A stretch of 64,000 bases of DNA from Adlercreutzia sp. ZJ176 (GCF_011038975.1 NZ_JAAKEC010000007.1:1-64000); one strand, 5' to 3'; positions 46,577-56,037 are shown, numbered from the stretch's first letter. Made by a program: numbers and translations. Notes: generated by a model from the letters alone, not told the origin.

Positions 46577-46582
46577 TATAAT
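46577..46582 (+). promoter_or_regulatory. -10 box of the luxR-type gene
   Basis: A perfect TATAAT lies 37 bp before the start codon. No clear -35 is found at 17 bp upstream, suggesting activator dependence. Confidence 0.55.
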
Positions 46583-46618
46583 CCTCGGTGCGTTACCACG
46601 AGGGGGAGGAAAGGCAGC

Positions 46619-48109
46619 ATGACTGGCGTCGAGTCTGACGAGCAACGAGGCGTATCGGCGATGGAGCTTCTGGGCATGGTGGGGTTCGCCCTGCTCATGG
46701 GCTGGATGCTCGTGTCGTTCTACTGGCTGTTCTGCGACTTTCCGCCCGGCGTGCCCGTTGACGCGCGCGACTTCGCGCAGATGTGGATCTTCGTCGGCAC
46801 GCCCGCAGGCTACGCGACCCTCCACGCGCTCGGCAAGCTGCCGCAGTTCAACCTGTTCGCGCTGCCGGGCATCGCGGTGGGGCTCGTGGGCAGCGTCGCT
46901 TTGCCCCTCATGGCGTTCGCCCTGTACGGCGGCGTGCACGCCCCGCTGGGCCTGATCTGCGCCGTGAACTTCCTCGCGGGACTGGCGTTCGCCTACCTCA
47001 ACGTGGCATGGCTTGACGTGTGCAGCCGCCTGAGAACGCTCCAGTACGGCCGCTTCACCGGGCTCGCGTTCGCCGGCGGCGTGCTTCTGTTCGGCCTGGC
47101 GGCCATCTCACCCGAGACCGCCCAGCCCACCTTCATCCTCATCTACATCCTCTGCTCCACGGGCCTGCTCGTGTTCGCCAGCGAGCGCGCCGACGGCAAC
47201 GCCGAGCGCGCGCCGCTCGAGTCCACGGCTGACACCTGGCGCTTCACCGCCGAGATCGAGCCTTCGTTCTTCATGTTCGGCGTGGTGTTCGCGCTCACCT
47301 TCGTGTACCTGTTCAACTTCGGGCAGACCTACGTCCTCGCGGGGCTTCTGTTCGCGCTGCCGGGCGGGCTGCTCATCGCCGTCCTCTCCATGCTCCACCG
47401 CGAGATCGGCATCACCTCCATCCAGCGCATCCTCACCTTCGTCACCGTGGCCGCCTGCATTGCCACGCCGTTTTTGGAAGGGTGGATGCAGCTGGGCTGC
47501 TCGTGCGTGGTGATGACCGCATGGGCGCTGTTCACGTGCGTGAACAGCGCGTTCATCGTGAAGAAAAGCGTGTCGGTGCGCGACGTGCCGCTGTTCCGCC
47601 AGGCTCCGATGCGCCTGTGCGTCACAGCGCTCGGGTTCGCCGCCGGCTGGGTCATAGCCACGGTGGCCACGATGGCCTTCGGCGCGCACGCCGAGGCGTT
47701 CACCACCATCCGCCTCGTGGTGGCCATCGCGCTCGTGGCCACCGTCATGGCGTTTCTGCCCGTGAAGAGCCACCACGAGGTCGACGGCAGCTCGCCGGAC
47801 GAGAGCGACCGCGCGAGGGCGACCACCACGGTGGTGAGCGTGTCGATGAGCGAGGCGGAGCTCTTCGAGGCGCGCTGCGCGGCCGTGGCGAAGCTCTACC
47901 AGCTCTCGCCGCGCGAGTCCGACATCCTGAAGTTCGTGGCGAAGGGCCGCAACGCCGCCTACATCCAGGAGAAGCTCACCATCTCCCCGCACACCGTGAA
48001 GAGCCACATCTACAACATCTACCGCAAGCTCGACATCCACTCCCAGCAGAAGCTCATGGACTTCGTGGAGGAGTTCCCCCTCGACGCGGACGACATCGCA
48101 TCACGCTAA
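46619..48109 (+). CDS. Membrane-bound LuxR-family regulator
   Basis: A 496-residue one-component regulator. Residues about 15-400 contain around 10-12 hydrophobic helices. The last 70 residues form a LuxR/FixJ-type HTH (YQLSPRESDILKFVAKGRN, then TISPHTVKSHIYNIYRKLDI). This architecture is common in Eggerthellaceae, where such genes sit next to inducible molybdoenzyme operons. ATG at 46619 follows GGGGGAGGAAAGG. It lies between the two plus-strand molybdoenzyme operons and probably senses their substrate in the membrane. The DNA target may be the shared element at 39273-39313 and 48180-48223. Confidence 0.9.
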   Translation: MTGVESDEQRGVSAMELLGMVGFALLMGWMLVSFYWLFCDFPPGVPVDARDFAQMWIFVGTPAGYATLHALGKLPQFNLFALPGIAVGLVGSVALPLMAFALYGGVHAPLGLICAVNFLAGLAFAYLNVAWLDVCSRLRTLQYGRFTGLAFAGGVLLFGLAAISPETAQPTFILIYILCSTGLLVFASERADGNAERAPLESTADTWRFTAEIEPSFFMFGVVFALTFVYLFNFGQTYVLAGLLFALPGGLLIAVLSMLHREIGITSIQRILTFVTVAACIATPFLEGWMQLGCSCVVMTAWALFTCVNSAFIVKKSVSVRDVPLFRQAPMRLCVTALGFAAGWVIATVATMAFGAHAEAFTTIRLVVAIALVATVMAFLPVKSHHEVDGSSPDESDRARATTTVVSVSMSEAELFEARCAAVAKLYQLSPRESDILKFVAKGRNAAYIQEKLTISPHTVKSHIYNIYRKLDIHSQQKLMDFVEEFPLDADDIASR

Positions 48110-48179
48110 GGGGACAATCGCATCACGCTTGGGCGCCATCGCGTCACACCGGGGGGCCTATTTACATCACCCCAGCTCA

Positions 48180-48223
48180 AAGCCTCATACCAACGTACTG
48201 ATTCCTCTCTTTGCATACTCATG
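48180..48223 (+). promoter_or_regulatory. Upstream element shared with the 39646 operon
   Basis: This is the second copy: AAGCCTCATACCAACG (48180-48195), 14 bp, then TTTGCATACTCATG (48210-48223). It lies 211 bp upstream of the pair 4 molybdoenzyme and 70 bp downstream of the LuxR gene. The flanks are not conserved between copies, so this is not a long duplication. The rest of 48110-48433 has no gene. Confidence 0.5.
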
Positions 48224-48433
48224 TGGCTATGGTGCGCACCAGCGGGCGTGCCATACTCACCGCAGCCTTTCGGGGGAAGGTCGCTCGGGGAAGACACCTG
48301 GGCGCCACGCTCCCCTGGCCGCGCGAGGCAGACACTCGCACGGCTACGAGGCTGGCGGACAGGACGCCGCGCCGGCCTCGCAAAGGACCGCCCGGAGCTC
48401 TCGCGCCGGGCGCACCATACGAGAGGAGTTGCG

Positions 48434-50809
48434 ATGGTAGAAACCACAATCGAAGCCAAAGACCGCGACGATATTGGTACCACCAAAGAGGAGAACCAAT
48501 TCAACTTCGGTGCTGGCGAGCGACCCGAGATGCAGGACTGGAAGCACCCCGGTGAGTGGCAGTACATGGAGGACGGCATGCTCGTCACCCGCACGTCCGT
48601 GTGGTCGGCCCCTGGCTGCCACGAGGGCTGCGGCGTGCTGGTGTACTCCGACCCGGAGACCGGCCGCTTCATCAAGTGCGAGGGCGACCCGGACGACCCG
48701 TACAACCGCGGCGCGCTGTGCCCGCGCTGCCTGGCCTTCAAGCAGGTCGAGTTCCACCCCGATCGCATCCTGTACCCCATGAAGCGCGCCGGCGAGCGCG
48801 GCGAGAACAAGTGGGAGCGCATCTCGTGGGACGAGGCGCTCGAGACCTGCTACAAGGAGTTCCGCCGCATCGCGATGACCTACGGCGGCGACTCCATCCA
48901 CTGCCTGCGCGGCACCGCCCGCGACAACCAATGGCAGGTCGGGCGCATCGCGAACACGATGGGCTCGCCCAACGAGTACGGCTTCCTGTCCGGCACCGCC
49001 TGCTACCTGCCGCGCCTGTCGCTCATGATCATGACGTACGGCGGCATGCTCATCGCCGACTTCTCGCAGTTCACGGCCTTGCGCTATGACGACCCCGAGT
49101 GGGTGTGCCCCGAGTGCACCATCGTCTGGGGCTGCAACCCCACCATCTCCAACCCCGACTTCTTCATGGGCCACTGGGTGACCGACGCCATGAAGCTCGG
49201 CTGCAAGCTCATCTCCGTCGAGCCGCGCGTGACCTGGCTCGCCGCGCACGCTGACATCCACCTGATGCTGCGCCCCGGCACCGACACGGCGCTCGCGCTC
49301 GGCATGATCAAGGTCATCGTGGACGAGGATCTCTACGACCACGACTTCGTGGAGAAGTGGACCTACGGCTTCGACGAGCTGGCGGCGCGCGCCCGCGAGT
49401 TGTCGCTCGACGAGGTTGAGAAGATGACCTGGGTCCCCAAGGAGAAGATCATCGAGGCCGCGCGCATGTTCGCCAACGCCCACCCGGCCAACGTGGTGTG
49501 GGGCCTGGCCGTCGACATGCAGTCCCAGGGCACGCCCTGCGCTGCCGCCATCGCCGCGCTGTGGACGATCACCGGCAACCTCGACATCCCCGGCGGCATG
49601 TGCTACACCGCCGCCCCCATGGGCGTTGACCAGCCCTCCGCAGGCGCCTGGGGCATCTACGACCTCATCGACGAGGAGACGCAGAAGAAGCGCGTCGGCT
49701 GGAAAGAGTACCCGATGTACCGCTACGGCCTCACCCAGGCCATGCCGGACATGTGCCTCGAGGTGTGCGAGGCCGGCGGCGTGAAGGGCGTCTGGATCCA
49801 GACCTCCAACGGCATCGCCTGCATGAGCTGCGAGACCGACCGCTGGTACAAGGCCATGAAGAAGCCCGAGTTCATCGCGGCCTGCGACGTGTTCATGACC
49901 CCGACCATCCAGTCCTGCGCCGACATCGTCATGCCGGTCCAGACCTGGGCTGAGAAGCACTCCGTGCGCGCGCACTACTACTTCCTGTCCGCCATCACCG
50001 GCGGGTGCGCGGCCGAGGGCGAGGCGCTCTCCGACTGCGAGATCAACCGCCGCCTCGCGCAGTACTTCGACAACGACGACGAGTTCAACAAGGCGATCAA
50101 CCGCCCCGAGGGCAAGCAGCACACCTGGCCGTGGGCTACCGAGGACGAGGTGTACGACGAGATCGTCAAGCCCTCCGGCTTCACCTTCCACGAGCTCATG
50201 AAGCAGGGTCCGGTGTACCAGAAGTACGTCTACAAGAAGTACGAGAAGGGCCTCATGCGCCCCGACGGCCAGCCGGGCTTCAACACCCCCACCGGCCGCA
50301 TCGAGTTCTACTCCACGCTGTTCGAGGCGTACGGCTACGATCCGCTGCCCTACATCGAGGAGCCGGGCATCGGGCCGGTGTCCACGCCCGACCTCTACGA
50401 GGAGTACCCGCTCATCATGATCACGGGCGCGCGCACCACCTCGTTCTTCCACTCCGAGCATCGCCAGATCCCGTACCTGCGCCAGCTCACCCCCGACCCG
50501 TGGGTGCAGATCAACCCCAAGACCGCCGCTGAGCACAACATCAACGAGGGTGACTGGGTGTGGATCGAGAACCACCGCGGCCGCTGCCGCCAGCGCGCCC
50601 GCATCACCTACGAGGTGTCCGAGAAGGAGATCGCCGCGCAGCACGGCTGGTGGTTCCCCGAGCAGGACGGCGCCGAGCCGAACCTGTACGGCTTCCGCCA
50701 GTCCAACATCAACCAGCTCCTGGCGAACAAGCCCGGCCGCACCGGCTTCGGAGCTGACCTAAAGTGCACCCTGTGCAAGATCTACCGCTGCAGCGAGGAG
50801 GACCTGTAA
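48434..50809 (+). CDS. Molybdopterin oxidoreductase, cytoplasmic (pair 4)
   Basis: A 791-residue paralogue of the pair 3 enzyme. The 4Fe-4S ligands are C62, C66, C96 and C99 (PGCHEGC, LCPRC). The segment that reads SCY in the other three enzymes is TACYLPR here (C190 kept, preceding Ser replaced by Ala). Molybdopterin motifs include WGCNPTISNPDFFMGHW and LRPGTDTALALGM, and the C-terminus has GARTTSFFHSEHR and HGWWFPEQDG. There is no export signal. ATG follows AGAGGAG. The stop overlaps the ferredoxin start (TAATG), showing tight coupling. It is likely a dehydroxylase or other reductive enzyme of the same kind, with a different substrate from pair 3 (inference). Confidence 0.9.
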   Translation: MVETTIEAKDRDDIGTTKEENQFNFGAGERPEMQDWKHPGEWQYMEDGMLVTRTSVWSAPGCHEGCGVLVYSDPETGRFIKCEGDPDDPYNRGALCPRCLAFKQVEFHPDRILYPMKRAGERGENKWERISWDEALETCYKEFRRIAMTYGGDSIHCLRGTARDNQWQVGRIANTMGSPNEYGFLSGTACYLPRLSLMIMTYGGMLIADFSQFTALRYDDPEWVCPECTIVWGCNPTISNPDFFMGHWVTDAMKLGCKLISVEPRVTWLAAHADIHLMLRPGTDTALALGMIKVIVDEDLYDHDFVEKWTYGFDELAARARELSLDEVEKMTWVPKEKIIEAARMFANAHPANVVWGLAVDMQSQGTPCAAAIAALWTITGNLDIPGGMCYTAAPMGVDQPSAGAWGIYDLIDEETQKKRVGWKEYPMYRYGLTQAMPDMCLEVCEAGGVKGVWIQTSNGIACMSCETDRWYKAMKKPEFIAACDVFMTPTIQSCADIVMPVQTWAEKHSVRAHYYFLSAITGGCAAEGEALSDCEINRRLAQYFDNDDEFNKAINRPEGKQHTWPWATEDEVYDEIVKPSGFTFHELMKQGPVYQKYVYKKYEKGLMRPDGQPGFNTPTGRIEFYSTLFEAYGYDPLPYIEEPGIGPVSTPDLYEEYPLIMITGARTTSFFHSEHRQIPYLRQLTPDPWVQINPKTAAEHNINEGDWVWIENHRGRCRQRARITYEVSEKEIAAQHGWWFPEQDGAEPNLYGFRQSNINQLLANKPGRTGFGADLKCTLCKIYRCSEEDL

Positions 50810-51168
50810 TGGCACGCAATGGTATTTTGGTTGACTATCAGTTTTGCACCGGCTGCTACTCCTGCGAGGTAGCCTGCCAGGCCGAGCACGAGCTGCCGCT
50901 CGAGCAGTGGGGCGTGAAGGTCATGCAGAACGGCCCGTGGCCCATCAAGGACGCCGAGGGCAACCCCACCGACCGCTACGTCTACGACTTCATCCCGTCG
51001 TTCACCCGCATCTGCGACCTGTGCGCCGAGCGCCTCGAGAAGGGCAAGCTCCCCTCGTGCGTGTTCCACTGCCAGGCTAAGTGCATGACGTTCGGCCCCG
51101 TCGACGAGCTGGCACGTAAGCTCGACGACAAGTCCGAGCAGTACCTGTGGGTCCCGCCCTGCGCCTAA
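50809..51168 (+). CDS. Two-cluster 4Fe-4S ferredoxin subunit
   Basis: A 119-residue ferredoxin, translationally coupled to the pair 4 enzyme by a 1-nt overlap. Cysteines at 13, 16, 19, 23 (CTGCYSCEVAC) and 69, 72, 84, 88 (CDLC, CVFHC) bind two clusters, with an extra Cys at 92. It is cytoplasmic. Confidence 0.92.
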   Translation: MARNGILVDYQFCTGCYSCEVACQAEHELPLEQWGVKVMQNGPWPIKDAEGNPTDRYVYDFIPSFTRICDLCAERLEKGKLPSCVFHCQAKCMTFGPVDELARKLDDKSEQYLWVPPCA

Positions 51169-51198
51169 AGCGCGACGACAACCCACCGCATGGCTGCC

Positions 51199-51231
51199 GC
51201 CCCCAGCCGAGATTCGGGCTTGGCTGGGGGC
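51199..51231 (+). terminator. Hairpin between ferredoxin and the 186-aa gene
   Basis: A perfect 10-bp stem (GCCCCCAGCC / GGCTGGGGGC, 13-nt loop) lies in the 123-bp gap. Without a T-run it is probably a partial terminator or mRNA-stability hairpin. Confidence 0.45.
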
Positions 51232-51291
51232 GCGAGGGGGCGCGCCTGCTTTCCGCCCCCTCTTCACGTTTCACCGCAAAGGAGAGCTCCC

Positions 51292-51852
51292 ATGAAGATA
51301 GACGAGCTGAAAGCGCAGGTCGACGCCTCCCCCGTCGGCGACCGCGCAACCCTGCAGAAGATGTTCCTCTACGCCACCGCAGGCGGCGCCGTCCTGCCCT
51401 GCTTCGCCGCCTATCTCGAGCGCTCAAGCACCTACCAGGAGTTCTTCAACGAGATCTACCGAGACGAGAGCCAGAAGCGCACGCTTCTGTGGGCCGAGTG
51501 CGCCAAGCTCAGCCGCCGCAACTGGCTGGCCTTCTTCGAGCCGAAGATGCTCATCGAGAAGCTGCGCATGAAGACCGACGGCCTGCCCATCCAGATGGGC
51601 TCCGCAGTCATGCTCGCGCCGACGGGAAGCCGCGACAACATCGCGAACCTCTACGTGTTTCCTGCTGACGGCTTCAACCAGAAGGCCGCCGAGTTCGTCA
51701 CCTCGATCGGCGGCAAGTTCACCGTGGCCGACTACGACTTCTTCGGCATCTACGGCCTGTACAAGTACCGCGGGAGCGTCATCTTGGAGGAGTGGCAGGT
51801 CGAGGCCGAGCCGACGTACAACCCCGAGCCTGAGGGGCCCTGCCGCCGATAG
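51292..51852 (+). CDS. Conserved-looking protein of unknown function (186 aa)
   Basis: A 186-residue soluble protein that starts MKIDELKAQVDASPVGD. A helical first half (about residues 20-90, with LLWAECAKLSRRNWLAFFEPKML) is followed by a mixed second half (VMLAPTGSRDNIANLYVFPADGF; GKFTVADYDFFGIYGLYKYRG). There are only two cysteines and no recognised motif. ATG follows AAAGGAGAG. It is in the same direction as the pair 4 enzyme and the MFS carrier, so it may be a chaperone, a substrate-handling protein or a third subunit. I do not recognise the family. Confidence 0.8.
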   Translation: MKIDELKAQVDASPVGDRATLQKMFLYATAGGAVLPCFAAYLERSSTYQEFFNEIYRDESQKRTLLWAECAKLSRRNWLAFFEPKMLIEKLRMKTDGLPIQMGSAVMLAPTGSRDNIANLYVFPADGFNQKAAEFVTSIGGKFTVADYDFFGIYGLYKYRGSVILEEWQVEAEPTYNPEPEGPCRR

Positions 51853-52059
51853 GAGGCGAGCAGCGGGAAGCAAGCGACGGCAACCGCAGACGGCTGCCCG
51901 CAGGAGCCGCTTGCAGGAAGCTCCCTGCGGAAGCCGCCCGCGGGGAATCGTCCGCAGGAGCCATCAGCTGATCAGAGCGCGCACGCGAAGGCGCGCCTCG
52001 CACGGAGAAGACAACGCCTGTATCTGTAACGCATACGTAAAAGAGAAAGGTTGGGGATC

Positions 52060-53388
52060 ATGGAGGAGAAGGACCGCTCCGTCGTCAACAACAGAAAACC
52101 TCGCCCCATAGCTGAGTCTAACATCACGCTGAGAGAGGAGAAGACGCCCCCCTACGCCTGGGTCATCTGGCTGACCACGTTCCTCATCAGCTTCGCCGCG
52201 CCCATGGCGCAGTTCAAGATCGTATCCATCCCCCTGTACTTCATCTACATTCCCGGCGTGAGCCCCGCGGGCTGCTTCGGGCTCGACGCGGGCGGCTTCG
52301 GCATGCTCATGACCATAGTGTCGCTCATCGGCATCGTGCTGGCCTTCCCCGCCGCCTTCATCTGCCGGCGCCTGGGCCTGCGCAACACCATCGCGCTGTC
52401 GGCCCTCGGCGTGATCGCCGGCGGCCTCATCGAGATCGCAGGCGGCGACAACACCCTCACCATGATGCTCGGCCGCTTCCTGGAGGGCACGGGCATCGGG
52501 CTTGCGGGCGTGTCGGCCCCGACGCTCATCACGCTGTGGTTCCCTGACAAGACGCGCGGCATCGCGCTGGGGCTGTGGTGCTGCTGGGTGCCGCTGTCCA
52601 TCACGCTCGACTCCCTCATCTGTCCGCCTCTGGCCGCGGCCTTCGGCTGGCAGGGCGTGTTCGGGTTCGTGGTGGCCTTCGCCACGGTGGCGCTCGTGCT
52701 GTTCTGGGTCTGCTACCGCGTGCCGGAGGGCGAGGGCGCGTCCTACAACGTCGAGGGCACGTTCACCGAGTGCATCCAGCTGCTGAAGAACGTGCAGATC
52801 TGGCTCCTCGGCCTGGTGTTCGTGGTGTTCATCGCCGGCCAGACCGGCATCGTGAACACGTACCTGTCCACGTTCCTGCAGAGCGCGCCGCCCGCCGGCT
52901 ACGGCTGGACCGAGGCGACCGCCGGGCTGGGGCTCGCCGTGGTCACCGGCATCAGCCTGGTCGCCAACCCCGTCGGCGGCGGCATCATGGCGCGGCTCCC
53001 CCACCGCATGAAGCGCATCATCCCCATGGGCGTGGCCGTGCTCTACCTGTTCTGCTTCTACCTGATGTTCCAGACCGGCTCCGAGGCGCTCGTGTGGGCG
53101 GGCATCGTGCTCATGGGCATCTGCGCCGGCTTCGGCGGCGGCGGCCTGCGTCCCCTGGCGCCGGCCATCATGAACAAGTCGGCCATGGCGGCCACGATGG
53201 GCATGGCGGTGCTCCAGTTCGCGCAGTGCATCGGCAACTGCTTCAGCCCCATCTACGGCGGGCTCATCGACGGCGGCGCCACCTACTGGGACGCGTGCCT
53301 CTACACCATCGTCCCTCTGAGCATCGTCATGCTGGTGGCGGCCTTCTTCATCCGCCCTGGCAAAGACAGCCCCGTGCGGGACAAGTAG
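52060..53388 (+). CDS. MFS transporter (pair 4 operon)
   Basis: A 442-residue carrier with 12 predicted helices. It shares the WFPDKTRG loop and the WCCWVP helix 5 with the carrier at 43998-45476, so the two are paralogues that accompany paralogous enzymes. The start was set at ATG 52060 with AAAGGTTGGGG upstream. It is closed by a hairpin that also serves the convergent rlmKL gene. Confidence 0.88.
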   Translation: MEEKDRSVVNNRKPRPIAESNITLREEKTPPYAWVIWLTTFLISFAAPMAQFKIVSIPLYFIYIPGVSPAGCFGLDAGGFGMLMTIVSLIGIVLAFPAAFICRRLGLRNTIALSALGVIAGGLIEIAGGDNTLTMMLGRFLEGTGIGLAGVSAPTLITLWFPDKTRGIALGLWCCWVPLSITLDSLICPPLAAAFGWQGVFGFVVAFATVALVLFWVCYRVPEGEGASYNVEGTFTECIQLLKNVQIWLLGLVFVVFIAGQTGIVNTYLSTFLQSAPPAGYGWTEATAGLGLAVVTGISLVANPVGGGIMARLPHRMKRIIPMGVAVLYLFCFYLMFQTGSEALVWAGIVLMGICAGFGGGGLRPLAPAIMNKSAMAATMGMAVLQFAQCIGNCFSPIYGGLIDGGATYWDACLYTIVPLSIVMLVAAFFIRPGKDSPVRDK

Positions 53389-53407
53389 GCAAGGAGAGCG
53401 AAAGCAA

Positions 53408-53459
53408 GGGAATAACCCCTTGGGAGAGCCCGCCCAGGCCATCCCGAGGGGTTATTCCC
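53408..53459. terminator. Hairpin between convergent MFS and rlmKL genes
   Basis: A perfect 13-bp inverted repeat (GGGAATAACCCCT / AGGGGTTATTCCC) with a 26-nt loop lies between the two convergent stop codons. It is probably a bidirectional terminator. Confidence 0.65.
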
Positions 53460-53492
53460 CCATATGCCATCCTGCGCGAGGCCGCGGCGTCC

Positions 53493-55925
53493 CTAGCGCG
53501 TGCGCTCGGCGCGGCGCACCAGGTAGCACTGGTGGATGCGCGGATTGCGCTCGAAGTCGTGCGGGATGGTGTCGGCCGTCATGTCCTCGAGCTCGACGCC
53601 GTAGCGCTCGAGCTGCTCGCAGTCGGGCTTGAAGGTGCGCAGGTTGCACGAGAACACCGCGGCGCCCCCGCGCGCGAGCAGGCGCGACACGCCGATGAGC
53701 AGCTCCACGTGGTCGCGCTGCACGTCCCACGTGCGCTTCCCCATGGCCTTCGAGTTCGAGAACGTGGGCGGGTCCACGAAGATGAGGTCGAACTCCTCGC
53801 GCGCCCGCCGCGCCGCGTGGATCCACTCCATCACGTCGGCGCGCACGAAAGCGTGCTCGCGTCCCGCGAACCCGTTGAGCTCCATGTTGCGACGCGCCCA
53901 GTCGAGGTAGGTCTGCGAGAGGTCCACCGTGGTCGTCTCAGCCGCGCCACCCGCCGCCGCGTGCACCGTCGCCGTGCCCGTGTAGGCGAACAGGTTCAAG
54001 AAGCGCGCGCCGCGGGCCTCCTCGCCCACCATGCCGCGCGTGACGCGGTGGTCGAGGAAGATCCCCGTGTCGAGGTATCCCCCCAGGTCGATCTCGAACG
54101 TGAGGCCCGCCTCCTCGGTGTAGGCCACGTACGAGCGGCGATGCGCGCCCTGGTACTGCGAGCCGCCCTTCGAGCGCGTGCGCACCTTCGAGAACACGTG
54201 GTCGGGGCGCACGTCGAGCACCACCGGCACCACGGCGAGCACGTCATCGAAGCGGCGGCGGGCCACCTCGGCGTCAACCGAGGAGGGCGCCTGGTACTCC
54301 GCCACGTGCACGTAGGTCTTGCCCGCCGAGGCGCCCGCTCCCTCGTACACGTCGATGGCCACGTTGTAGTCGGGCAGGTCGGCGTCGTAGAGGCGATAGC
54401 ACGAGATCCCCTCGCGCCGCGCCCACTTGCGCCGCTCGCGCGCCACCTTGCGCAGGCGGGCGGCGAACTGGGCGGCCTGCCCGTCGTTCACCTCCACCAC
54501 GTGGTCAGCCCCGCCGTGGGCGTCGGGCAGCGTGATGCTCGCGAGCGCGCGCGGCGGCTGGTCGAACACCTCGAGCATGCCCTCGATGCGCCCCGCGCCC
54601 GTGACCTGGGTATACGTCGGCTCCACGCCGAAGCGCCCCGCGAACCCGCGCGTGCCCACCGCGGCGAACACCGAGCCTGCCGGCGCCCCCTTGGCAGCCG
54701 CCATGAAGGCCGCCTCCTCTGCGACGGCGCGGGCGTCGCCCTCGTCGCGGTCGATCGGCGCGGCGTTCACCACGAGCAGCGCCGGAGCAGCGGGCGCGGA
54801 CGTCCCTTCGGCGGCCACATCGGGCAGCGCCTCAGCGGACGGCGCCGCGCCAAGCAGCGCCACATCAGACGGCGCCGTGCCGGGCAGCGCCGGGGCAGCG
54901 GGCGCGCCCGCCCCCTTGCCGACCACGCCCGCAAGGCGCCGCTCCACCGCCGCCGCGTCGTCGAGCGAGGCGGCCTCCACGCTCGCCACGGCGCGCAGCC
55001 CCGCGTTGCGCAGGTGGGCGCGCGCCCGCGCGATAGCCGGCGAGGACGTCGACAGCCCCACCACGCGCACGTGCGCCGGATCGGGGATGCCGCCCGGCCC
55101 CTCGGAGCTCGAGCCGGCGAGCAGCCGCTCCAGCCCGCGCTCGAGGCGCTCGTCGGCGCGTGCGAGCTCGTCGCTCCAGGCGGCGTCGTCGTGCTGCGCC
55201 CAGCCGTAGAAGCCCCAGCGCTCGCGCAAAAGCCCCGGCGCGGCGTCGGCGGCCATGCCCGCCGCCTCGCACACCGCGAACCCTGCGTCGCACGCCGGGT
55301 CGAGCACGCCCCAGCCCTCCGCGAGGCGCTCCGGCGCGCCCGCCGCCACGAGCATCCCCGCCGCGCGCGCGCAGGCGAGCGGCGCGTCCTCCCCGTCGCG
55401 GCCGTCGAAGTAGGCGCGGTGGTAGAGCGACGCGCCCGCCAGGTCGACCGAGATCGTGGCGCGGCGGTCGCGCACGCGCACGTCCACGAGCAGGTCGGCG
55501 TCGTGCGGGCTCACGTTCGGCCGCTCGCCGGTCCGCGCGCGCAAACGGTCGCACAGAGCGTCCTTCACCTTGAGCGCCGTGAACTGGGTGTTGCGCAGCT
55601 CGGCGTTCGTGCCGAAGGCGCGCACGGCCACGCTCGCGCCCGGCGCCAGCACGTCCTCCCACGCCAGGTTGTAAACGCCCGCATACAGAAGCTCGGCGTC
55701 ACCTGCGTTCACGCGGCCCACCACCGCCGTCACGCGTGAGGCCACGCGTGACCACAAGCACACGCGCTCGGCGTCGATGGGGCGTCCGAGGAAGGCCGCG
55801 CCGCCCTTGAGCGGGCGGATGCTGCGCACGCGCAGCGTCCTCAGCTCGTCGGCCAGAGCTGCCTCGAAGCCCGCCAGGCAGCTGGCGAAGAACTCGATTT
55901 GATTGTCGCGATCGCGGACCGCCAT
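53493..55925 (-). CDS. rlmL: RlmKL-type 23S rRNA methyltransferase with degenerate RlmL half
   Basis: An 810-residue protein with the architecture of the fusion that makes m2G2445 and m7G2069 in 23S rRNA. The N-terminal THUMP region (about 60-160) is present. In the RlmL domain the SAM motif expected as DPxCGSGT reads DPACDAGF (residues 209-216), and the catalytic NPPY motif reads NAAP (387-390), next to an Ala/Pro-rich insertion (about 336-383). The C-terminal RlmK domain looks intact: FLNLFAYTGTATVHAAAGGA for SAM binding and DLIFVDPPTFSNSK for catalysis. The RlmL activity is probably lost while RlmK is kept. It lies downstream of rpoD. Confidence 0.88.
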   Translation of the reverse strand: MAVRDRDNQIEFFASCLAGFEAALADELRTLRVRSIRPLKGGAAFLGRPIDAERVCLWSRVASRVTAVVGRVNAGDAELLYAGVYNLAWEDVLAPGASVAVRAFGTNAELRNTQFTALKVKDALCDRLRARTGERPNVSPHDADLLVDVRVRDRRATISVDLAGASLYHRAYFDGRDGEDAPLACARAAGMLVAAGAPERLAEGWGVLDPACDAGFAVCEAAGMAADAAPGLLRERWGFYGWAQHDDAAWSDELARADERLERGLERLLAGSSSEGPGGIPDPAHVRVVGLSTSSPAIARARAHLRNAGLRAVASVEAASLDDAAAVERRLAGVVGKGAGAPAAPALPGTAPSDVALLGAAPSAEALPDVAAEGTSAPAAPALLVVNAAPIDRDEGDARAVAEEAAFMAAAKGAPAGSVFAAVGTRGFAGRFGVEPTYTQVTGAGRIEGMLEVFDQPPRALASITLPDAHGGADHVVEVNDGQAAQFAARLRKVARERRKWARREGISCYRLYDADLPDYNVAIDVYEGAGASAGKTYVHVAEYQAPSSVDAEVARRRFDDVLAVVPVVLDVRPDHVFSKVRTRSKGGSQYQGAHRRSYVAYTEEAGLTFEIDLGGYLDTGIFLDHRVTRGMVGEEARGARFLNLFAYTGTATVHAAAGGAAETTTVDLSQTYLDWARRNMELNGFAGREHAFVRADVMEWIHAARRAREEFDLIFVDPPTFSNSKAMGKRTWDVQRDHVELLIGVSRLLARGGAAVFSCNLRTFKPDCEQLERYGVELEDMTADTIPHDFERNPRIHQCYLVRRAERTR

Positions 55926-55973
55926 GTGTCTCCCACCTCGTGTCGTACGTTCTGCAAAGTCGCCCTCACAGGG

Positions 55974-56037
55974 AGGGACCCCGCCTTTGCCGCCCAGCTC
56001 GCGGGTCTCCCCGTCGGGCGGCAGAGGCGGGGTCCCT
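55974..56037 (-). terminator. Long hairpin between rpoD and rlmKL
   Basis: A stem of about 20 bp (AGGGACCCCGCC with GGCGGGGTCCCT, continuing as TGCCGCCC with GGGCGGCA) lies 45 bp past the rpoD stop. There is no T-run on the minus strand, but it probably separates the two transcripts. Confidence 0.6.

Noticed and set aside
46343-46618. Extended N-terminus of the LuxR-type protein
   Set aside because: The extension translates the dispersed palindromic repeat (copy 3), and a strong ribosome site precedes the ATG at 46619.
52575-55739. 1054-codon plus-strand frame over the MFS and rlmKL genes
   Set aside because: Runs across two well-supported genes and has a composition typical of an antisense frame.
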